A stretch of DNA of 64,000 bases from Monoglobus sp964442605 (GTDB lineage: Bacteria > Bacillota > Clostridia > Monoglobales > Monoglobaceae): contig CAYTZR010000005.1 of the NCBI GenBank assembly GCA_964442605.1, positions 1 to 64,000 of the forward strand, in the 5' to 3' direction. Shown here in pieces: positions 41,821 through 50,174 of the stretch (position 1 is the first letter of the stretch; every line of letters begins with the position of its first letter). The notes beneath the pieces are model-generated. The model was not told the DNA's origin, ran no database searches, and worked only from the letters and a program-made list of their open reading frames with translations. Both the position numbers and the translations under genes were made by a program.

Positions 41821-43818
41821 TTACAAATTTAATTGCTTCTGTTTTATGGTGCCGTCACGATATGCGGCGAGCAGCATTTCCAAATCCTTTATTCTCTCTT
41901 TTATCCTTTCGCCTTGATCGGTATCGGCAACCATTTTACGATAGCCCGATTTTTCCAAAACTACGATTTTGGAATGTATGTCTTTTTCTTCACGCACCGC
42001 TTTTTCTTTGGACTCAAACGGCTCATGCGACGCCAAAATCATACCGTGGGAGTTATACAGCAGAGTATATCCGGCAATACCGGTTTTTGGCTGATACCCC
42101 TTTGACAAACCGCCATCTATGACAAACAGCTTTCCTCCGGCTTTTATTGGACTTTGACCGTTTTTAATCTCAACAGGCACATGCCCGTTTATAATATGCG
42201 ATGACGCGGAGCGCAGTCCGAATTCCTTTAATATTTTTATACAAATCTCCCGTTTCTCAACATTTTTGTAGTACGGATTTTTCTTTTCAACATGAAGCGA
42301 TGGTTCATCGACAAAATACTGCTCAAATGTTGTTATTTTATCCTTTCCGAACAGCGGTGACCGAGAGCCGCACCACAAGTACCACAGCAGATCCTCCGCA
42401 TCGGAATGTTCCTGTGTTCCGTCCTTAGTCTTTACGCCCTGTCTTACTTGATGGTCAAGCTCGTCAAGCAACGCCTTACCGCTGAGTTTCTTGCCGAATA
42501 TGTCCACTGTTTCAAATTCTCCATCCGCTGTCATCGGAATGCAGCCGTGGAACATAAGATTGGAGTTAAAGCTGTTGTACACCGCGCCTCTTTCGCACAT
42601 AAATTCCATATGGGTTTGCAAACGCTCGCTTGTCATGAACGCTGTTCTCAATCTTTCCATGACCTCATTTTCATCAGAAGTCAAAGCATACGGATTTTTA
42701 GGGTCAATTGTCGGAAAATATTTGTCCTTAAGTTCATACTCGCCGCCGTAAAGCTTTATCGTACCCTTCTCAAAGTCAATATTGTTAAGCAAAAGCCTGT
42801 CATCCATTTTATACTCAGGGTGACGCATTATTATCTGACCCTCAAGCTTAAACTGAATAACGGTTATCGCCTTGTGTATCTTTGAAATAAGCTTCTCATC
42901 GTGCTTGCTGTATTCCGTCACCTCAATATGACGCGGCATAAAAACAGCGCAATTATCATTTGCATAAGCCTCCATTGCGAATACTGCCAATGGACGAATG
43001 CTTATACCATAGTCTCCCTCAATGGTGTTCATATTGTCATATCTGGAACTCAGACGAATAACATTTGCGATACATGCCATGCTTCCGATTGATGCGCCAA
43101 GCCATTCAATATCATGATTTCCCCACTGAATATCAACGCTGTGATGTTTCATGAGTGTATCCATAATTATCGGCGCACCGGGGCCTCTGTCATAAATATC
43201 GCCGATTATATGAAGATGCGCTATCGACAACCTCTGAATAAGATTTGACATCGCGATAATAAACGCATCGGCACGTCCTATTTCTATAATGGTTGTGACG
43301 ATTTGCTTATAGTATTCGTTTTTGTCAATTTCGTAATCCTGTATATGGAGAAGCTCATCTATTATATAATCAAAGCCTTCGGGCAGAGCCTTTCTGACCT
43401 CGGAACGGGTATATTTTGAGGCGCTGACCTTACATACCTCTATCAGCCTGTGCAAAGTCAGCATATACCATTCGTCCAAGTTCGAAACGGTGTTTTTTAT
43501 AATTTGCAGCTTCTCCTCAGGATAATATATAAGCGTCGCCAACGCTTTTCTGTCCGATTCGGGCAGGGTGTTCTCAAAAACCATATCGATTTTGGATTTA
43601 ATAACCCCTGACGCGTTTTTCAAAATATGTGTAAACGACTCGTACTCGCCGTGAATATCGCTTAAAAAATGCTCTGTTCCCTTCGGCAAATTAAGAATAG
43701 CATTAAGGTTTATAATCTCCTCGGACGCTTTTCTTATATTACCGTACCTCATATGAAGGAGCTTTAAGTATCTCAAGTCACGGTCAAGACTCGCACCTTT
43801 TTGTCCATTATCTTTCAT
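41821..43818 (-). CDS. fbp: Fructose-1,6-bisphosphatase class III
   Basis: Firmicute-type gluconeogenic FBPase, 665 residues, a metallophosphoesterase unrelated to the E. coli Fbp. Motifs: HFLSDIHGEYESFTH near 50-64, IIGDIYDRGPGAPI near 203-216, QWGNHDIEWLGA near 230-241 and INGHVPVEI near 540-548. A good GGAGA site precedes the ATG. It opens a short fbp-rnhA unit downstream of the V-ATPase operon. Confidence 0.96.
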   Translation of the reverse strand: MKDNGQKGASLDRDLRYLKLLHMRYGNIRKASEEIINLNAILNLPKGTEHFLSDIHGEYESFTHILKNASGVIKSKIDMVFENTLPESDRKALATLIYYPEEKLQIIKNTVSNLDEWYMLTLHRLIEVCKVSASKYTRSEVRKALPEGFDYIIDELLHIQDYEIDKNEYYKQIVTTIIEIGRADAFIIAMSNLIQRLSIAHLHIIGDIYDRGPGAPIIMDTLMKHHSVDIQWGNHDIEWLGASIGSMACIANVIRLSSRYDNMNTIEGDYGISIRPLAVFAMEAYANDNCAVFMPRHIEVTEYSKHDEKLISKIHKAITVIQFKLEGQIIMRHPEYKMDDRLLLNNIDFEKGTIKLYGGEYELKDKYFPTIDPKNPYALTSDENEVMERLRTAFMTSERLQTHMEFMCERGAVYNSFNSNLMFHGCIPMTADGEFETVDIFGKKLSGKALLDELDHQVRQGVKTKDGTQEHSDAEDLLWYLWCGSRSPLFGKDKITTFEQYFVDEPSLHVEKKNPYYKNVEKREICIKILKEFGLRSASSHIINGHVPVEIKNGQSPIKAGGKLFVIDGGLSKGYQPKTGIAGYTLLYNSHGMILASHEPFESKEKAVREEKDIHSKIVVLEKSGYRKMVADTDQGERIKERIKDLEMLLAAYRDGTIKQKQLNL

Positions 43819-43844
43819 TGCCGTTCTCCTCTTAATTTAAATAT

Positions 43845-43865
43845 GGCTCCGCAAAAAGCGGAGCC
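43845..43865. terminator. Hairpin between the V-ATPase operon and fbp
   Basis: GGCTCCGC (43845-43852) and GCGGAGCC (43858-43865) with an AAAAA loop. No T run follows on the minus strand, so termination may be partial. Confidence 0.5.
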
Positions 43866-43905
43866 TTACCGCCGTTTAACCATAGAATTTTCAGCGTTCG
43901 CCGCG

Positions 43906-44577
43906 TTAATTTGCCGAATGAGCACGGTGTTTAGCTTCGATATTTTCTTTAATCATCATATCCTTTACCTTCATGAGACGAATTTGGGTTGAACGCTCAT
44001 TTTCATCCAGCTTCATCGTTATATACTTGATTTGTCTTTGGTATTCGGGTATCATAACATGTTCCAGCGCGTTTACTCTGCGGCGTGTCTTTTCAATTTC
44101 GTCCGCCATAAGCCTACAGGATTTTTCACACTCTGCCAGCTTTAACAGCTTTGGAAATACATCGCTTAGTGATTTGACCGCATCATCCAAATCACCCGAT
44201 GTAAACGCAAAACCATAGGAAAATATATCCCCCTCCTGCGGAGCGCCGGTCTTATAATCAAGCACGGGTATTTCAACACTCATTACATTTTGCTTTGAAA
44301 CGGAAACCGAAACGCTCTGCTTTGGAGCAAGCAAGGCTGTTTTCAGAGAAGGGTCGTTCATCACAGCAGATGCCAGCACAAATCTTTGATTTGATGCCCT
44401 TATCCCTGCCTCTACCTCCTCGCGGAGCTGCTTATTGAGCCGCACCAAATCCAGGAACCTGCGCATGAGCTCATCACGCTTATCCTTGAGCAGCTTGTGT
44501 CCTCTAAGCGCGGTGGCAAGCTTTTTCTTTTGCTGCGTCAGCTCCATTCTGGTGGGATTAACTTGGGTTGTTGCCAT
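43906..44577 (-). CDS. ntpD: V-type ATP synthase subunit D
   Basis: Central-stalk rotor subunit, 223 residues, two long helices forming an antiparallel coiled coil: PTRMELTQQKKKLATALRGH with KLLKDKRDELMRRFLD at the N-terminus and RVNALEHVMIPEYQRQIKYI with TMKLDENERSTQIRLMKVKD at the C-terminus. Typical length and last gene of the operon, after subunit B. Confidence 0.96.
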   Translation of the reverse strand: MATTQVNPTRMELTQQKKKLATALRGHKLLKDKRDELMRRFLDLVRLNKQLREEVEAGIRASNQRFVLASAVMNDPSLKTALLAPKQSVSVSVSKQNVMSVEIPVLDYKTGAPQEGDIFSYGFAFTSGDLDDAVKSLSDVFPKLLKLAECEKSCRLMADEIEKTRRRVNALEHVMIPEYQRQIKYITMKLDENERSTQIRLMKVKDMMIKENIEAKHRAHSAN

Positions 44578-44588
44578 AGGACTTCCTC

Positions 44589-45959
44589 CTATTCCTGATA
44601 ATACTCGTCAAGGAACTCATCCTTGATACGCTTCAGCTCGCTTCTGGGCAGAATTGACAAGAGCTTCCAGCCGATATTTAATGTTTCTTCTATATCGCGG
44701 TTGGTATCATACCCCTGCGAAACATATTCACGTTCAAATTCGTCTGCGAATTCGGCGTACTTCTTATCTATATCAGTCAGCGCCGCCTCACCCAAAATTA
44801 CCATAAGCTCCTTTGCGTCCTTACCTCTCGCATAAGCCGCAAAAAGCTGGTTCAGTGTATCGGCGTGGTCTTTTCTGGTTTTTCCTTCGCCTATACCTTT
44901 GTCTTTAAGACGGGAGAGCGATGGCAAAACGTCAATAGGCGGCGTGATGTTTTTTCTGTAAAGCTCACGTGACAGAATAATCTGTCCCTCTGTTATATAT
45001 CCGGTAAGATCGGGTATCGGGTGAGTTTTATCATCTTCAGGCATAGTCAATATCGGTATCATTGTAATCGAACCCTTTTTCCCTCTTTGACGACCCGCTC
45101 TTTCATACAGGGTGGCAAGATCTGTATACATATAGCCCGGATAACCGCGGCGGCCGGGAACCTCCTTACGCGCGGCGCTTACCTCACGGAGCGCGTCGGC
45201 ATAGTTTGTAATATCCGTCAGGATAACAAGAACATGCATATCCTTTTCAAAAGCCAGATACTCCGCGGCTGTCAAAGCCATACGAGGCGTTGCTATACGC
45301 TCAACCGCCGGATCGTTTGCTAAGTTAACAAACATAACCGTTCTGTCTATTGCGCCTGTTTCCTTAAAGCTTTCGACAAAGAAATTAGACTCCTCAAAGG
45401 TTATACCCATCGCGGCAAACACAACCGCGAACGGATCGTCCGTACCTCTCACCGTTGCTTGTCTTGCAATCTGCGCGGCAAGATTTGCGTGGGGCAAACC
45501 GCTCGCCGAAAATATCGGCAGCTTCTGACCTCTTACCAGAGTGTTAAGTCCGTCTATCGCGGAAATTCCCGTTTGAATGAACTCCTCGGGATAACTCCTG
45601 GCAGCCGGATTCATAGGCAATCCGTTTATGTCCAGTCTTTTATCGGGCAGGATTTCGGGACCGCCGTCTATAGGTCTGCCGAGACCGTCAAAAACTCTGC
45701 CGAGCATATCGGAGGAAACGCCCAGTTCCATACTTCTGCCCAAGAACCTTACCTTGCTGGTTGACAGATTAATTCCGGTGGACGGCTCAAACAGTTGAAC
45801 CATAGCGTTGCTTCCGTCAATTTCAAGCACCTTGCAGCGGCGTTTTTCTCCGTTTGACAAAATAATCTCGCCAAGGTCGTTATAGTTTACGTCCTCAACA
45901 TTGCGCACGAGCATCAAAGGGCCCGCTACCTCCTCAATAGTTCTGTACTCCTTCGGCAT
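44589..45959 (-). CDS. ntpB: V-type ATP synthase subunit B
   Basis: Non-catalytic nucleotide-site subunit of the V1 head, 456 residues. Starts MPKEYRTIEEVAGPLMLVRN at an ATG 7 bases after GGGAGGTGG. Segments SGINAxDG-like (TGISAIDGLNTLVRGQKLPI), FSASGLPHANLAAQIARQA in place of a P-loop, and GSITMIPILTMPEDDKTHPI are characteristic. One base separates it from the subunit A stop. Confidence 0.97.
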   Translation of the reverse strand: MPKEYRTIEEVAGPLMLVRNVEDVNYNDLGEIILSNGEKRRCKVLEIDGSNAMVQLFEPSTGINLSTSKVRFLGRSMELGVSSDMLGRVFDGLGRPIDGGPEILPDKRLDINGLPMNPAARSYPEEFIQTGISAIDGLNTLVRGQKLPIFSASGLPHANLAAQIARQATVRGTDDPFAVVFAAMGITFEESNFFVESFKETGAIDRTVMFVNLANDPAVERIATPRMALTAAEYLAFEKDMHVLVILTDITNYADALREVSAARKEVPGRRGYPGYMYTDLATLYERAGRQRGKKGSITMIPILTMPEDDKTHPIPDLTGYITEGQIILSRELYRKNITPPIDVLPSLSRLKDKGIGEGKTRKDHADTLNQLFAAYARGKDAKELMVILGEAALTDIDKKYAEFADEFEREYVSQGYDTNRDIEETLNIGWKLLSILPRSELKRIKDEFLDEYYQE

Positions 45960-45960
45960 A

Positions 45961-47733
45961 TCAATCCACCTCCCGATTATCTGAAATAAGTGCGGTAATC
46001 TCACTTGTCAGTGTGTCGGACACACGTTTATACTCACCGCTTAAATCCTTGTCGCTGTAATATTTAAATCGTCCTATCTGCTCACGGACGGGCATAGACA
46101 CCAAATCATCAACATCCACTCCATGCTTTAAAGCCCCAAGACAATTTTCGTAATAGTCAACCATGAGACGCATCATAAAATACTGCTTTTCAAGGGCTGT
46201 GTAGGTATCAATCTCATGGAAAGCGTTCTGGTGCAAAAAGTCCTCACGCACACTGCGCGCCGCTTCAAGCTTGATACGGTCTACAGCTGACAGAGCATCC
46301 ATACCAACCATTTTGACGATTTCGTCAAGCTCCGACTCTTCTTGCAGCAGCCGCATAATCTCGTTTCTGAGCTTCATCCACTCGGGGTTTACATTCTGAT
46401 TGAACCACTTCTCCATTGTATCAATATAAAGCGAATAGCTGGTAAGCCAGTTTATTGCGGGGAAGTGCCTCTTGTACGCCAGGTTTGCGTCAAGCCCCCA
46501 GAAAACCTTTACTATACGCAGCGTTGCCTGTGACACAGGCTCGGAAATATCTCCTCCGGGGGGCGAAACCGCTCCTATTACCGAAAGCGCACCTTCCTCG
46601 TTTGCGCTTCCCAATGTTATTACGCGTCCCGCACGCTCATAAAACTGCGCAAGACGGCTCCCAAGATATGCGGGGTATCCCTCCTCGCCCGGCATTTCTT
46701 CAAGTCTGCCGGACATCTCGCGGAGCGCCTCAGCCCATCGCGAGGTTGAATCCGCCATCAGCGCAACCGAATATCCCATATCTCTGAAATATTCGGCAAT
46801 CGTTATACCGGTATATATTGATGCCTCACGCGCCGCTACAGGCATGTCGGAGGTGTTTGCAATAAGCACCGTTCTCTCCATCAAGGATTTTCCCGTCTTC
46901 GGATCTACAAGCTCCGGAAATTCGTTCAGAACGTCTGTCATCTCATTGCCGCGCTCACCGCAGCCTATATATACAACTATATCCGCATCCGCCCATTTTG
47001 CAAGCTGGTGCTGTACAACCGTTTTGCCACTTCCGAAAGGACCGGGCACCGCCGCGACGCCGCCCTTCGCGATTGGAAACATTGTATCTATTACGCGCTG
47101 ACCGGTAACCAACGGCATATCGGGCGGAAGCTTCTCCTTATACGGTCTGCCCTGACGGACAGGCCATTTTTGCATAAGGGTTACGTTTTGTTCACCTTCA
47201 TCTGTTTCAATAACCGCTATTGTTTCGTCAACCTTAAAGCTGCCCTCGGATATGGACTTTAGTGTACCGCTTACTTTAGGCGGCGCCATTATTTTTTGTG
47301 TCACAACACCCGTTTCCTTAACCGTGCCCAAAACATCGCCGCCAACTATCCTATCACCCTTTTTTAATGTCGGAACAAACTCCCAGCTTTTATCCCGTTT
47401 CAGTGACGGAACATCAACACCGCGCTGAAGGTTATTGCCCGCCACCTTCATTATATCGTCAAGCGGTCTCTGTATACCGTCAAATATGCTTCCTATAAGT
47501 CCGGGCCCAAGCTCAACACTGAGCGGCATACAGGTGGTTTCAACGGGCGTACCGGGTCCTAAGCCCGATGTTTCCTCATACACCTGAATTGAAGCTCTGT
47601 CGCCATGCATCTCAATTATTTCACCGATAAGACGCTGCTCGCCGACACGAACAACATCGTACATATTACATTCCTTCATTCCCTCGGCTATTACCAACGG
47701 ACCGGCAACCTTACTGATTATTCCTTTCCCCAT
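45961..47733 (-). CDS. ntpA: V-type ATP synthase catalytic subunit A
   Basis: Catalytic subunit of the V1 head, 590 residues. The P-loop GPFGSGKTVVQHQLAKWADA is near 233, followed by VVYIGCGERGNEMTDVL with the catalytic Glu; the A-subunit-specific non-homologous region (about 110-200) and SSRWAEALREMSGRLEEMPG are present. The ATG at 47733 (MGKGIISKVAG) is chosen; a GTG three codons upstream is possible. Confidence 0.97.
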   Translation of the reverse strand: MGKGIISKVAGPLVIAEGMKECNMYDVVRVGEQRLIGEIIEMHGDRASIQVYEETSGLGPGTPVETTCMPLSVELGPGLIGSIFDGIQRPLDDIMKVAGNNLQRGVDVPSLKRDKSWEFVPTLKKGDRIVGGDVLGTVKETGVVTQKIMAPPKVSGTLKSISEGSFKVDETIAVIETDEGEQNVTLMQKWPVRQGRPYKEKLPPDMPLVTGQRVIDTMFPIAKGGVAAVPGPFGSGKTVVQHQLAKWADADIVVYIGCGERGNEMTDVLNEFPELVDPKTGKSLMERTVLIANTSDMPVAAREASIYTGITIAEYFRDMGYSVALMADSTSRWAEALREMSGRLEEMPGEEGYPAYLGSRLAQFYERAGRVITLGSANEEGALSVIGAVSPPGGDISEPVSQATLRIVKVFWGLDANLAYKRHFPAINWLTSYSLYIDTMEKWFNQNVNPEWMKLRNEIMRLLQEESELDEIVKMVGMDALSAVDRIKLEAARSVREDFLHQNAFHEIDTYTALEKQYFMMRLMVDYYENCLGALKHGVDVDDLVSMPVREQIGRFKYYSDKDLSGEYKRVSDTLTSEITALISDNREVD

Positions 47734-47762
47734 ATTTATCACATCCTAAATTTTCGATTTAT

Positions 47763-48083
47763 TTAATCATTAAATATTATATCAGAGCCGACCGCCTTTT
47801 CAACGGACTGCTTTACACCGCGTATTCCGCGTCCGGTATTACCGGAAACCCCCGGTATGGTTATAACGGCAGGCAACATCTTCGTTTCGCATTTTTCGAT
47901 TTCGTCGGAAACGTACTCCGCTGCCTTTTCGGTTATATAAATCACAGCATATTCACCGCCTGTAACAAGCCGCTTAAACACCCTTTTGCACTTTATCGGC
48001 TCATCAACAAAAAACGTTTCAAGCCCCAGCGCGCCAAAACCGGCAACACTGTCCTTGTCTCCTACAGCCGCAATGTTATACAT
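47763..48083 (-). CDS. ntpG: V-type ATP synthase subunit F
   Basis: Central-stalk subunit (NtpG in the Enterococcus naming), 106 residues: IAAVGDKDSVAGFGALGLET, then YAVIYITEKAAEYVSDEI and ITIPGVSGNTGRGIRGVKQS. ATG at 48083 overlaps the end of subunit C by 8 bases; a longer frame upstream lies within subunit C. Confidence 0.93.
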   Translation of the reverse strand: MYNIAAVGDKDSVAGFGALGLETFFVDEPIKCKRVFKRLVTGGEYAVIYITEKAAEYVSDEIEKCETKMLPAVITIPGVSGNTGRGIRGVKQSVEKAVGSDIIFND

Positions 48084-49050
48084 ATAAATCACGTATCCTT
48101 TCTCTGACAAGCTCCGCGTCAAGGTTATTTTTCTTGCCGGTTATAATAATCTGAACCGCTTTAAGCTCGTTCTGCTTTGCCAGAATATAAGCGAAAATCG
48201 GCGCAACGGTAAATGGGTTATGCTTCTCGCTCTTTATCAAATCCATAATCCTGTTGTCCGCCCATTTTTCAAATTCAGACACGGATATTTTTAATTTTTC
48301 AACAGCTTCTCTGTAATCGGTATGCTCCAAATACTTATAAACTTCGTCAATATTTTTTGCCGCTGCTGCCGCCAAGATATCCGTATCGATACCGTCACAT
48401 TTAGCGAGCGCACGCTCGGTAAACCCTCTGTTCTTGCCGGTCAGTGCGGCTCTGACGGCTATTTTTATGTCGCTGAGCGCCGCAAGCAACTCGGCGTATT
48501 CCCGAGCTATCGGAATGCCTGAGCTTTCTCCGGTATCAACAATTGCCTCGATACAGGCTCTGTCAACATATATATCACATTCCTGCCCGTCACCTGTTTT
48601 CAGAAACGCTTCAGTTGCCTGCTTGGCGGTTTCCGCCAGAAAATCAGGCAAATCGCCATATTTATTCAGCTTTACCGACTCCAAAATCAAGCTCGGTTCC
48701 ACAGTTCCTCCGCTTAAAAAATAGCCTTCGGGTTCCTCTGACGTATACACAGCCTTTATGGCAGCTTTGAGATTATGAAAATCCGTCTGTAAAAGCAAGG
48801 TCTTAAAGGGATTTGGATTTTTATCGGGTACGAGCTCGTCAATCAGTTCCCAAAGCTTTTTTGTTTCATCAGCCTCCAAAGCTTCAAAATCCGAATACTC
48901 CTCGCCGCTGCCGTAGCCCTTCCCCGCCAAATATCTCATCGCTTCGGCGAAATCAGAGCACAGCATAAGCTGCTCCAAGTCCGAGGAGGTCAGCAAATCA
49001 AGCTCCTTAGAATGAATTCTGGATACCGCATATGTGTATTGCTCGGTCAT
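48076..49050 (-). CDS. ntpC: V-type ATP synthase subunit C
   Basis: Links the central stalk to the membrane ring (homologous to V-ATPase d / AhaC). 324 residues, mostly helical: YTYAVSRIHSKELDLLTSSD at the start, LQTDFHNLKAAIKAVY near 104-119, and EKHNPFTVAPIFAYILAKQN with ELKAVQIIITGKKN near the end, the family signature. Confidence 0.95.
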   Translation of the reverse strand: MTEQYTYAVSRIHSKELDLLTSSDLEQLMLCSDFAEAMRYLAGKGYGSGEEYSDFEALEADETKKLWELIDELVPDKNPNPFKTLLLQTDFHNLKAAIKAVYTSEEPEGYFLSGGTVEPSLILESVKLNKYGDLPDFLAETAKQATEAFLKTGDGQECDIYVDRACIEAIVDTGESSGIPIAREYAELLAALSDIKIAVRAALTGKNRGFTERALAKCDGIDTDILAAAAAKNIDEVYKYLEHTDYREAVEKLKISVSEFEKWADNRIMDLIKSEKHNPFTVAPIFAYILAKQNELKAVQIIITGKKNNLDAELVRERIRDLYV

Positions 49051-49069
49051 AATTAAAATCTCCTTTTGA

Positions 49070-49672
49070 CTATCTGAACAAGCTCTTTAAAACCTCTTCC
49101 TTTATGTTATCAATATTTTCTTCAACAAGCGCGTCAATGGTGCAGTTTTCTTCTATGTCAATATCATCATATTTAACAATAAAGCCGCTGTCAATTCTCT
49201 CTGAGACCTCTGTTTTTAGGTTTGGAAGCTCCGTTTTAATATAATCGCTAAAGCTTTTCGGCATCCTGTGGATGTCATTTTCGGAAAGAAGCATTGTTCC
49301 GGGTACATTTCTTACATATTTTTTTGTCAAAGCAATCAAAAAATCAAAATATCGTTCTTTATCAATATTTTTCAGCTTATCCGCAGACTCGTCTACGAGA
49401 TTATTGATAAGTCTTTGCTTTTCGGACAGCAGCTCCTGAGCCATGCGGTGCCGTATTGAATTTTCTTCGCGGCGGCACGCGGACTCATACGCCTTTTCGG
49501 CTGACACCTCGGCATTATCGATTATTTGTGCGGCCTTTTTGTTTGCGTCGGAAATTATCTCCTCCGCTTCCGCCTCTGCTTTCGCCTTTACCGCTGCCAC
49601 AGCCTCCTGCGCCTCTTTATCAATCTGACTGAGTATAAGGTTCAAGCCTCCGGTTTGTTTCTCCACTGTCAT
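49070..49672 (-). CDS. ntpE: V-type ATP synthase subunit E
   Basis: Peripheral-stalk subunit, about 200 residues, with a charged alanine/glutamate-rich helix (DKEAQEAVAAVKAKAEAEAE and following) that pairs with subunit G/H and a globular C-terminal domain. The start is uncertain: ATG at 49672 lies too near AAGGAG, while the GTG at 49666 is better spaced. Confidence 0.92.
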   Translation of the reverse strand: MTVEKQTGGLNLILSQIDKEAQEAVAAVKAKAEAEAEEIISDANKKAAQIIDNAEVSAEKAYESACRREENSIRHRMAQELLSEKQRLINNLVDESADKLKNIDKERYFDFLIALTKKYVRNVPGTMLLSENDIHRMPKSFSDYIKTELPNLKTEVSERIDSGFIVKYDDIDIEENCTIDALVEENIDNIKEEVLKSLFR

Positions 49673-49689
49673 CACTCCTTTTTTATGGT

Positions 49690-50172
49690 CTATATATTAA
49701 GACCGCCTATTCCGAAAATTGAAAGAATAGAAACCAAAAGAGCAAGGATCGCATAGGTTTCAACCATTGCGGCAAATATCATAGACTTACCCATTTGGTC
49801 AGGACGCTTCGCCACGAGATGAATACCCGACACAGCGGCTCTCGCCTGTCTTTTAGCTGACCAAAGTCCCACAAACGCCATTGGCAGACAAGCCGCAAGG
49901 TATAACAGTCCCTTTGCTATCGAAATATCCGTGCTGCCTCCGAGTATACCGATTTGCGATAATGTAATAAACGCGATAAGAAGCCCATAAATTCCCTGTG
50001 TACCGGGCAGAAGCTGCAGAATAAGAACCTTACCGAATTTGTTGGGATCCTCAGTCACAACTCCGGCTGCCGCCTCACCCGCCATACCTACTCCGATTGC
50101 CGAACCGATACCTGCCATCAATGCGGCAAGCGCGGCTCCGGTCAAAGCAAAAACAATACCTAAATTTTCCAT
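49690..50172 (-). CDS. ntpK: V-type ATP synthase subunit K (rotor ring)
   Basis: Membrane rotor subunit made of two fused hairpins, four helices, 160 residues. Ion-site residues can be aligned with Na+-binding NtpK of Enterococcus hirae: T58 and Q59 (LLPGTQG), Q109 (SAKRQAR) and E138 (MVETYA) correspond to T64, Q65, Q110 and E139. All are kept, suggesting Na+ coupling. Between subunits E and I in the operon. Confidence 0.95.
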   Translation of the reverse strand: MENLGIVFALTGAALAALMAGIGSAIGVGMAGEAAAGVVTEDPNKFGKVLILQLLPGTQGIYGLLIAFITLSQIGILGGSTDISIAKGLLYLAACLPMAFVGLWSAKRQARAAVSGIHLVAKRPDQMGKSMIFAAMVETYAILALLVSILSIFGIGGLNI

Positions 50173-50174
50173 CT

